From contig JANQSC010000078.1 in assembly GCA_028284235.1 (NCBI GenBank), forward strand, positions 1-60,820: DNA of 60,820 nucleotides, written 5' to 3'. Of this stretch, positions 53,925 to 60,820 are shown one piece after another. Within the stretch, counting starts at the first letter, position 1; each line of letters opens with the position of its first letter. This DNA comes from Opitutaceae bacterium. GTDB taxonomy: Bacteria > Verrucomicrobiota > Verrucomicrobiia > Opitutales > Opitutaceae. Made by a program: the position numbers and the translations under genes. The notes below the pieces were generated by a model, which did no database searches, was not told the DNA's origin, and saw only the letters and a list, made by a program, of their open reading frames with translations.

Positions 53925-56900
53925 TCGGTCACCTCCTGAGCTTCGCTCGAGTTATTCTCTTTGGGCCGGCGCCTCAATACGCGCCAACGCAGGCCCGTAT
54001 TCCACGCATCGTATTCGTCGTACTCGCCAAGCAACTGGAAACGTTCGTCCAGCTTGAATTCCATTTCCAGCGTTTCCTTGCCTTGCTCGGAGAGGTTCTC
54101 GCCCGTAACCAAACTGAACCGGCTTCCCAGCCCGCCTTCGCTTCCCGAAGACAGCAGCCCTTGGCTCAAGTACGTGCCAATTTTCGAGGCGCGTTGACTC
54201 GCGCTGTAGTTGAAGTTTGCATCCGGAACATCGCCCGCCATCACCATCAAGAGTATCTGCTCCGACGACAGAGGCGGACTGGAGGTGAATCGAATGTTCG
54301 GATCGAATGCAGAACCCGTAATCTCGATGCCCAGATCGTAGCGGAATCGACGCGTCTCCCCGATCAGGCTTAGCATCGGCGTGTACGGGTCGTCCACCCG
54401 CAACTCGATCAATCCCTCGGTCAAACCGAACGACGCGAACGGAAAAACGAGATCCCCTTCATCGAACTCCACACGTCCCGTCGACAAAGGTTCGCCCAAA
54501 GTCCCGGTCAACGCCATGTCCATTGAGAGCACTCCATTCGCCGCGGGCGTCTGCAATCGCATGAACCGCTCTCCCTTCACCGCCAGATCCAACTCCCAGT
54601 CCTTGAAGGGATCGACATCGACCGAAAAATACGGCGGGCGGGATTCCGCGGACTGGCCCCCGCCTCCCGACGCAGTCAAAACCGTCGTATCCAATAAAAA
54701 CAGACCTTCCTTCACCACTACCTCGCCACCGATCTTCGCCGCTTCTCCATTCTTTTTGCTCGCTACGACGTCCAAGTCGGAACGAAGCAGCAGTCCAGCC
54801 TGACGCATGATCGGCAAATCAGCGCCTTCCACTTCAAACGAGAACGCTAGGTCCTCGAGGTCTTCGAAATTAATTTCACCGGTCATGCGCATCGGTTCCC
54901 GACCGATATCCCCGTTGAACTCCTGGAGGGTCGCAATCGCTCGATCCAGCTCCAATCGAGTACGCACATTTCGAAACGAGCCAAATGGAAATATCGGCCG
55001 CGTATTCAGTCCATCGATGCGCACAAATCCGGAAAACCCGTCAGTTGGGCTTCCTGAGAGGCGCGACTCGAACACACCGCCCGGAGCGAGCAGTTGGGGA
55101 ACGAAAAACGCCACCGGAGCCAGACTCGTTTCCGGAGCCGAAAACTCAATCTGCGTCGCGCCCCAGTCGACGTCCGCCGGCTCGAGCGCCAGCAACGACA
55201 ATACCGACTCCGGAAACGCCACTTCCATCAACGCCTCGAATCGCTGGTCCAGCACTTCGGCAACCAGCTCCTCAACCTCGAGCGCCGCTTTCTCGATTTT
55301 CGCCTTCGCTGCCAACGACATAGGCGGCGCTCCATGCTCGCCCTCCCCCGCCTTCGTCCTGAGATTCAAATCGAATCTCCCTCGCGGATCACTCAAGGAA
55401 CCACCCAACTCGGCCTGCGCTTCCAGCGTCTCCACCGGCAAGGGCAGAACGGAATCCAGGAGAGCGATAATCGTCGGACTATTGCTCGTCTCCATGGAAA
55501 AGGAGAGCGGAGCGGATGGAGAGGCGACGAGAAAGCCCTCCACTTCCGGATCAACTTCGTACGGCAGTTCGCCCTCGAGGCTCAACAACGGCCCTTCCAA
55601 GTCCGAAATCGCGAACGCCTCCATCGTCACCGATCGATCGAGCATCGACAGCTTGCCATCCAATCCCAACTCGCCTTCCTCCAAAACCACCGAGGCGTCG
55701 ATGACGCCTTCCGCCTCCACCGGACCTTCGTCCCACGCAGCGCTGATACTCAGAGAGTCAATACGGGCCTCCGGCAACGGCTCCTTCAGCCACGGGTCAA
55801 TCCAACCGCGAGTATCCAGTCCGCTCAACGCGACAGATGCTTGTGCGCGTTCCGGATAGGAAAACGTTGCGGCGATTTCGATTTTCGATTGCGCTCCCAC
55901 TAAATCGAGCGATTCGATCGCGCCGGCGAGCGACTCCCCGAACTCGAGACCGACTCGAGCAGGTTCGCCGAGCGACGCCAAGGAGCCGTTTTCCCCGATC
56001 AACTCAAACGACTTGATCGCGAGGTCAACCCGCTCCTCTTCCCACACGCTGGAACCTGCGAACGACAACTGGGCCGAGCCATTGCCCGCCTCCAATTCGA
56101 GCGCTTCAAACGAACGGTCATTGCCGCTCCATTCGAGCCCGAGCGAAAGCGGCTTCAACGCCTCGGTCTCGAACGATCCCACCGAAACGACGCCTGAGTG
56201 CGCCAACGCATCTAAAGGCCCTTCGATCGCGCTGGAAACGCTCACCGTCTTCACGGCCATTCCCTCGGGCGCGAGCTTGCCAGTCACTTCGTCGGACAAA
56301 TCGACTTCGATCTGGGTCGGCACCACGTGTAATTCCTCTACATCGATTCCTCCCGCGGCGCGGATACGCGATCCCGAATCCAGCACGACCGAAAGCGAAT
56401 CCACATCCACCTGCGGCCAATCCAGCGACGCCTCCGCAACGAGCTCGGTCGCGTTCAGCTCCTCAAACGAAACGCCCTCTCCGACCAAACTGAATCGTCC
56501 CACCGGCAAACCCGCCTGATTCGCCTCCAGAATCGCCCCGCCCGAAACGGTTCCAGAAAGTGATTCCTGGCGCAAAAGCGACAGGTCGAAATCCAGATCG
56601 AGTCGCATCTCTCCATCGAAATTCAACTCGCTCAACGAAAACCGGACGGGATCCGTCACGCGCGCCTCCACACCGGGAGCGCCCAGCTGAAACGACTCCA
56701 ATAGTAGGGATTCGAGATCTCCCGCCACCGAACCGCCGAACTCGACGCTCGGAAACGCGGACTCTTCATCTTCTGACGGCCTAGCTGCCCCGCTCACTTC
56801 ACTCCGATAGGCCGCTCCGTCCCAATCTCCATCCAAGTTGAACGTAAATTGTGAATACGGCCCGCTCACGCCAATGTCCTGAGCGGTCAAGTCCCAATCC

Positions 56901-57685
56901 GGCGCCGACCAACGTCCCTCAACTGGGATCCAACCGCTCTGATCGAAACGAGCCGACCCCTCCAGCTTGTTTCCTTTGAATTCCACGTTCACCGAAATGT
57001 CCGCCGCTTCTGGAGCGACCGTCATTTTTCCGAGAACTGACAATTCCGCTTCGCTCGAGCGCAACGAAAGGCTCGGCCCATCGGCCGCGAGTTCAGTCAG
57101 CAATTCAAAATTGTATTCAGAAAATCGACTCGCCTGCGCCTTCAGGCTAAGACTGTTCTCCCGAAACAGCAACTCGCGAATCGTCACGACATCCTCGCCA
57201 TACCGCGCCTCGACAACGTCAACCGACACATGCGGCGCCCAATAGGTCGCGAGCCCCAGTGGCTCGGCCGCGGACTCCAGCGCTTCAAGCAGGTTCCGGG
57301 GACCCGCGGCAGCCTCCGATTTCGACGCCGATTGAGTATTCAGAATCTCCAGTTCGACTGTCCCGACGGAGAGAAATGGGATCTCCGCGTCTCCCGCCAT
57401 TGCGTTCCACGCCCACGCCGCCGGCGAATACGCCTCCAGAGAGTCGATCTTCACTTGCGCCTGAGGTGAAACCACTTCGACACCGGACAACGTGAATCGT
57501 CCGTATCCAACGCGTTCATACGATTCGAATTGAATCAGATCGTCCGGCAACGCCTTCCGCAATGCGCCGCCCAGCCAAAACGGAACTGAAACCAGCGCGA
57601 GCAGGGCCAAACCGAACCCCGCGAGCGCTCCTCTCCAGATCCATTTTCTTGCGGATCGCCAACGTGTTGACGGCGTTTTTCCCAT
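53921..57685 (-). CDS. tamB: TamB-like translocation and assembly module protein (DUF490)
   Basis: 1254 residues with an N-terminal membrane anchor (residues 18-35), a very long beta-rich AsmA-like body and the conserved C-terminal DUF490 region (GRVEFDEGDLVFPFASFGLT; SSPPLSSEQILLMVMAGDV; LDERFQLLGEYDEYDAWNTG). TamB-type proteins span the periplasm and move phospholipids or support barrel insertion. The gene precedes tamA with a four-base overlap, the reverse of the enterobacterial order, and starts 31 bases after the upstream M3 peptidase stop. Confidence 0.93.
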   Translation of the reverse strand: MGKTPSTRWRSARKWIWRGALAGFGLALLALVSVPFWLGGALRKALPDDLIQFESYERVGYGRFTLSGVEVVSPQAQVKIDSLEAYSPAAWAWNAMAGDAEIPFLSVGTVELEILNTQSASKSEAAAGPRNLLEALESAAEPLGLATYWAPHVSVDVVEARYGEDVVTIRELLFRENSLSLKAQASRFSEYNFELLTELAADGPSLSLRSSEAELSVLGKMTVAPEAADISVNVEFKGNKLEGSARFDQSGWIPVEGRWSAPDWDLTAQDIGVSGPYSQFTFNLDGDWDGAAYRSEVSGAARPSEDEESAFPSVEFGGSVAGDLESLLLESFQLGAPGVEARVTDPVRFSLSELNFDGEMRLDLDFDLSLLRQESLSGTVSGGAILEANQAGLPVGRFSLVGEGVSFEELNATELVAEASLDWPQVDVDSLSVVLDSGSRIRAAGGIDVEELHVVPTQIEVDLSDEVTGKLAPEGMAVKTVSVSSAIEGPLDALAHSGVVSVGSFETEALKPLSLGLEWSGNDRSFEALELEAGNGSAQLSFAGSSVWEEERVDLAIKSFELIGENGSLASLGEPARVGLEFGESLAGAIESLDLVGAQSKIEIAATFSYPERAQASVALSGLDTRGWIDPWLKEPLPEARIDSLSISAAWDEGPVEAEGVIDASVVLEEGELGLDGKLSMLDRSVTMEAFAISDLEGPLLSLEGELPYEVDPEVEGFLVASPSAPLSFSMETSNSPTIIALLDSVLPLPVETLEAQAELGGSLSDPRGRFDLNLRTKAGEGEHGAPPMSLAAKAKIEKAALEVEELVAEVLDQRFEALMEVAFPESVLSLLALEPADVDWGATQIEFSAPETSLAPVAFFVPQLLAPGGVFESRLSGSPTDGFSGFVRIDGLNTRPIFPFGSFRNVRTRLELDRAIATLQEFNGDIGREPMRMTGEINFEDLEDLAFSFEVEGADLPIMRQAGLLLRSDLDVVASKKNGEAAKIGGEVVVKEGLFLLDTTVLTASGGGGQSAESRPPYFSVDVDPFKDWELDLAVKGERFMRLQTPAANGVLSMDMALTGTLGEPLSTGRVEFDEGDLVFPFASFGLTEGLIELRVDDPYTPMLSLIGETRRFRYDLGIEITGSAFDPNIRFTSSPPLSSEQILLMVMAGDVPDANFNYSASQRASKIGTYLSQGLLSSGSEGGLGSRFSLVTGENLSEQGKETLEMEFKLDERFQLLGEYDEYDAWNTGLRWRVLRRRPKENNSSEAQEVTE

Positions 57686-57715
57686 GCCAGCAAAGACTCG
57701 ACCAACGATGGTCCG

Positions 57716-59776
57716 CTACGCCAGTCCACTCCGCGCGAGCAAGGCTTCCGGGTCCGGCTCGCGACCCATGAACGATTCAAACAAGTCCATAGGATCTCGG
57801 GAGTTGCCTTGAGAGAGAATTCGCTTCCTGAAGTCCATTCCCGTATCCTCGTTGAAGACGCCTTCTCGCTCGAATCGCGTAAACGCGTCCGCGTCGAGCA
57901 CTTCCGCCCACTTGTACGAGTAGTAGCCGGCCGCGTATCCGACTGGGCTAGAGAACAAGTGGCTGAAGCGGCGCACGATCGTGGGCGGCTCCGCCTTGAG
58001 AGGAATCGAATAGCCGTCGATCGCCTCCCGAATCGGCTCGTCCAGTTCGCCCGACTGGTAGTCTTCGGGATGGAGATGCATCTCCAAGTCCAGTTTTCCG
58101 AGCGACAACTGCTGCATCATCATCATGGCCGCATTGAAATTGCGGGCGGCCACCATCTTCGAAAACAATTCCTCTGGAATGGGTTCGTCCGTTTCAAAAT
58201 GGCGGGCGAACAGGTCGAGGCTCTCCCGATTCCAGCACCAGTTTTCCATGATCTGCGATGGAAGCTCGACGAAGTCCCACGCCACGTTCACTCCCGAAAG
58301 CGATTTGATCGACACGTCGCTGAGCAAGTGGTGGAGCAAGTGGCCAAACTCGTGGAAAACCGTCTCCACTTCGCGGTGCGTCAGCAAAGCGGGGCGATCG
58401 CCGATCGGGGCCGTCATATTCCCGCAAATCAATCCCACGTGCGGCTCGCGCGGCTCGTCGTCGCTACTCGGAGCGCCTGTATCCAGAAAGTTCATCCACG
58501 CCCCGCCGCGTTTCTCCTCGCGCGGATGCCAGTCCGCGTAAAAATGCCCCAAAAGTTCGCCCGAGGAATCGCGCAAGTCGTAAACCTTCACCTCCTCGTG
58601 CCATCCTTTCAACTCGGACCGTTCCTCGATCGTCACCGAAAACAGGCGTTGGGCGATGTCGAACATGCCGCCAAGCACTTTATTGATGGGAAAGTATGGA
58701 CGCAGCGATTCCTCGTCGAAGTCGTAGCGGCGCTGGCGCAGCTTTTCCGCCCAATAGCTCACGTTCCAATGGTCGAGTCGCTCTTTCGGCTGACCCGTCT
58801 CCGCAGCGACAAAGGACTCCAGCTCGTCGATTTCCCGAGCGAACGCCTCTTTGCTTCGATCGTGGAGATCCTCGACGAACTTGAGGGCGGCGGCACCCGA
58901 CTTCGCCATTCGCCGCTGCAGCGCATTGTCGGCGAAATTCGACTTGCCGAGTAAGGTCGCCTTCTCCGCTCGCAAAACCAGGACCTCGCGAATGAGCTGG
59001 GTGTTGTCGTACGGCTCCTTCAAACCGATCAACGACGACGCTTCCTTGAGCTCTTTGCGCAGACTCTCGTCGTCCGCGAATTTCAAAACCGGCATGATCG
59101 ATGGCGCCTGCAGCGTGAAGCGCCACACCGGCGCCTCGTCGGACCCCAGGTCTTTCGACTGAGCGCTCTGCAGCGCGGCCTGGCGGGCTGACTCCGGCAA
59201 CCCCGCCAATCGCGACTCGTCCTCGATGAGCAATTCGAACGCGTTCGTCGAGTCCAGTACGTTCTCGGAAAATTTCTGCGTCTTTTGAGCGAGCTCCTTG
59301 TTGATCTCCTCGAGCCGGGCTTTGGGAGTCTCGTCGAGATCCGCCCCCGCCTGCTCGAAATCCGCGATGGTTTCATCAAAAAAGCGCTTTTCGATCCCCG
59401 ATAGAGCGCTTGCCTCCGGCTTGGCGGCGAAACTCTTCAAGGCGGCCCAAAGACGCGGATTAAGCGGGATGCTGCTGTTGAACTCGGTCACTTTCGGAAG
59501 CATCGCGTTATAGACCTCCCGTAGCTCCTTCGAGTCCTTGACGGCCGTCAAATGATCGACCCGGCCCCAAACCCGCGATAGATCTTCGCCAGCCCGCTCC
59601 AATGCCAAAAAGGTGTTCTCGAACGTGGCGGGCGCCGCGTCCACCTGGCAAATTGCCTCGATTTCCTCCTTCGCCCGGTCGAGGGCAACTTCCACATCCG
59701 CTTCGACCCGATCCGCCTGGAGCTCACCCCAGTCGACCAGTTTCGCAGCGCTTAAAAATCCCGTTTCATTTCCCAT
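57716..59776 (-). CDS. M3 family oligopeptidase (oligopeptidase A/PrlC-like)
   Basis: A zinc metallopeptidase of about 686 residues with the thermolysin-like motif VFHEFGHLLHHLLSD near residue 478 and the downstream ELPSQIMENWCWNRESL glutamate ligand region. No signal peptide, so cytoplasmic; the family degrades short peptides, including cleaved signal peptides. The ATG at 59774-59776 (MGNETGFLSAAKL) is preferred over one eight codons upstream. It shares direction with tamB-tamA and may be their first gene. Confidence 0.94.
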   Translation of the reverse strand: MGNETGFLSAAKLVDWGELQADRVEADVEVALDRAKEEIEAICQVDAAPATFENTFLALERAGEDLSRVWGRVDHLTAVKDSKELREVYNAMLPKVTEFNSSIPLNPRLWAALKSFAAKPEASALSGIEKRFFDETIADFEQAGADLDETPKARLEEINKELAQKTQKFSENVLDSTNAFELLIEDESRLAGLPESARQAALQSAQSKDLGSDEAPVWRFTLQAPSIMPVLKFADDESLRKELKEASSLIGLKEPYDNTQLIREVLVLRAEKATLLGKSNFADNALQRRMAKSGAAALKFVEDLHDRSKEAFAREIDELESFVAAETGQPKERLDHWNVSYWAEKLRQRRYDFDEESLRPYFPINKVLGGMFDIAQRLFSVTIEERSELKGWHEEVKVYDLRDSSGELLGHFYADWHPREEKRGGAWMNFLDTGAPSSDDEPREPHVGLICGNMTAPIGDRPALLTHREVETVFHEFGHLLHHLLSDVSIKSLSGVNVAWDFVELPSQIMENWCWNRESLDLFARHFETDEPIPEELFSKMVAARNFNAAMMMMQQLSLGKLDLEMHLHPEDYQSGELDEPIREAIDGYSIPLKAEPPTIVRRFSHLFSSPVGYAAGYYSYKWAEVLDADAFTRFEREGVFNEDTGMDFRKRILSQGNSRDPMDLFESFMGREPDPEALLARSGLA

Positions 59777-59883
59777 ATCCCTGCACAGAATCGGAATCAT
59801 CGCTCATTCAGCAATGTTGTTTTGCCTTTCCGTCTCGAAAAAGTGAGCGAAACCAGCGTGTCTCCGGCCGGAAAAGCGCCGAT

Positions 59884-60447
59884 TCAATCGCCCTTCCGAC
59901 TCGCCGCTCGCTCGTTCGCCACCCAGAGCGAACCGCCTTTTTCCATCCATTCGTCCGCCAGAAGCGCCCAGCGCTCGTGGTCTTTCCATTCGCCGCCTAT
60001 GTTCAAGTACTGCGGCGAAAACCCTTCTTTCCGTAATCCCAGGCGCTGGGCCAGGGCGATCGAATCCGTATTGGCCGGCTGGATATTGATCTCGAGCCGA
60101 TGCAGTCCCAACGGGCCAAAGGCCGCGTCAAAAACCAGCGCCAAGCCCTCCGTCAAGTAGCCTTTGCCCGTTTCCCCTTCGTAGCCCCAGTAGCCCACGA
60201 AGGCCCCGCTCATCGGTCCCCGAATAATCTCGCTCACATTGACCACCCCGACGATCGCCGCGTCCGACTTGCGGCAAATAAAGAACCCCTCGTAGCGCGG
60301 ATCCTCCAGGCGTTCGAGATAGGAGCGGAATCCCGCCGACGCTGTCGGAGGAAACACCCACGGACGGTGCAGCGAGAGGCTCTCCTGGTTCATCCCGATG
60401 AACTCTCCCTCGTCCGACAATCTCGGTTCTCGAATATACACCCGCAT
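59884..60447 (-). CDS. GNAT family N-acetyltransferase (RimJ/RimL-type)
   Basis: The start chosen is ATG at 60445-60447 (MRVYIREPRLSDEGEFIGM); the frame runs farther upstream but loses similarity. The acetyl-CoA-binding core reads GYWGYEGETGKGYLTEGLAL, followed by LGLHRLEINIQPANTDSIAL and QRLGLRKEGFSPQYL, as in RimJ/RimL and related enzymes that acetylate protein N-termini or small amines. Length 187 is normal. It diverges from the enoyl-reductase gene; the 68-base gap would hold both promoters. Confidence 0.9.
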   Translation of the reverse strand: MRVYIREPRLSDEGEFIGMNQESLSLHRPWVFPPTASAGFRSYLERLEDPRYEGFFICRKSDAAIVGVVNVSEIIRGPMSGAFVGYWGYEGETGKGYLTEGLALVFDAAFGPLGLHRLEINIQPANTDSIALAQRLGLRKEGFSPQYLNIGGEWKDHERWALLADEWMEKGGSLWVANERAASRKGD

Positions 60448-60465
60448 CCTAATATAGGTACTGGG

Positions 60466-60471
60466 TATAAT
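60466..60471 (+). promoter_or_regulatory. Possible -10 element for the enoyl-reductase gene
   Basis: A perfect TATAAT lies in the short divergent gap, 45 bases before the GTG start. The matching -35 position is poor, so the promoter call is tentative. Confidence 0.3.
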
Positions 60472-60515
60472 GCTTGATGCCCCGCGACGATGCAAAGTAA
60501 TACTGAACGCAATCT

Positions 60516-60820
60516 GTGAACACGCCCGACCAGTCCCTTTCCCTTCGCTACCGCCAGTTCGGCGACCCGTTCGAAACGCTCGCGCTGGAGACGATTCCAT
60601 TGCCGGAGCTCGAGCCCGAGCAAGTCGCCCTGAAAATCCTCGCCGCGCCAATCAACCCCGCCGACATCGGGCGAATCAACGGCAGCTACGGGACCTTGGC
60701 GACGCTTCCCGCCACCGGCGGCCTCGAAGGCGTGGCCGAAATCGTCGCCCGCGGCGACCGCGCGCATCGCTTCCCCGTGGGAGCCCGCGTCCTCTTCGCA
60801 ACCGATCCCGGCTCCTGGCA
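60516..60820 (+). CDS. Medium-chain reductase, 2-enoyl thioester reductase-like, N-terminal part (cut by window edge)
   Basis: The gene starts with GTG at 60516 and runs off the right edge after 101 codons. The visible part includes VALKILAAPINPADIGRING, then SYGTLATLPATGGLEGVAEI and GARVLFATDPGSW. This matches the GroES-like N-terminal domain of mitochondrial-type trans-2-enoyl thioester reductases and related zinc-free quinone reductases (I-N-P-A-D-I motif). These reduce enoyl thioesters with NADPH in fatty-acid synthesis. An upstream ATG at 60490 is out of frame and meets a stop. Confidence 0.85.
   Translation, partial: MNTPDQSLSLRYRQFGDPFETLALETIPLPELEPEQVALKILAAPINPADIGRINGSYGTLATLPATGGLEGVAEIVARGDRAHRFPVGARVLFATDPGSW

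Overview
The window looks like a chromosomal segment of a Verrucomicrobium, probably class Opitutae (relatives of Opitutus, Pelagicoccus or Coraliomargarita). The pointers are a DUF1800-DUF1501 secreted pair, a three-domain plant/chlamydia-type IspG, an OpcA-Zwf pair, a PVC-style set of cell-envelope genes, moderately high G+C and a TGTTC/GAACA palindrome in front of an SOS mutagenesis operon. This is inference from gene content; no rRNA or tRNA gene was found to confirm it.

Layout. 1-65: start of a GxxExxY-family gene running off the left edge. 103-5995: the imuA-imuB-dnaE2 mutasome operon (minus strand), bracketed by two 189-bp direct repeats, with a 28-bp perfect inverted repeat inserted in frame inside imuB. 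6060-12081 (plus): a PrsW-like intramembrane protease, then DUF1800, DUF1501 and a pseudopilin-like gene. 12094-22077 (minus): Lhr helicase, OpcA, glucose-6-phosphate dehydrogenase, YraN and a secreted trypsin-like protease. 22305-23632 (plus): ECF sigma factor, putative anti-sigma factor and YbjQ. 23640-30753 (minus): SMC, an ATP-grasp-like protein, release factor 2 with a programmed frameshift, and a secreted unknown. 30884-38058: a nuclease-XPD helicase fusion, a VOC protein, a secreted carbohydrate-binding-like protein and pyrR-pyrB-pyrC. 38321-39403 (minus): a Gly-rich secreted or anchored protein. 39589-46737 (plus): a dense isoprenoid/lipid/envelope operon (uppS, cdsA, dxr, rseP, ispG, GlcNAc-kinase-like). 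46754-51682 (minus): a YugP-like membrane protease and an unusual pair of overlapping ATPase genes, one with kinesin-light-chain-type TPR repeats. 51810-59776 (minus): tamA, tamB and an M3 oligopeptidase. 59884-60820: a GNAT acetyltransferase and the start of a divergent enoyl reductase.

Most of the window is housekeeping. The accessory-looking parts are: (a) the imu cassette with its flanking repeats and internal palindrome; (b) the two-ATPase/TPR locus at 47.7-51.7 kb, which resembles the layout of NTPase-sensor conflict systems but matches no named system I know; (c) four non-coding islands made of strings of short perfect hairpins. A dihydroorotase with Gly in place of the usual catalytic Asp is a further point of interest. 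I found no CRISPR array, insertion sequence, rRNA or tRNA.
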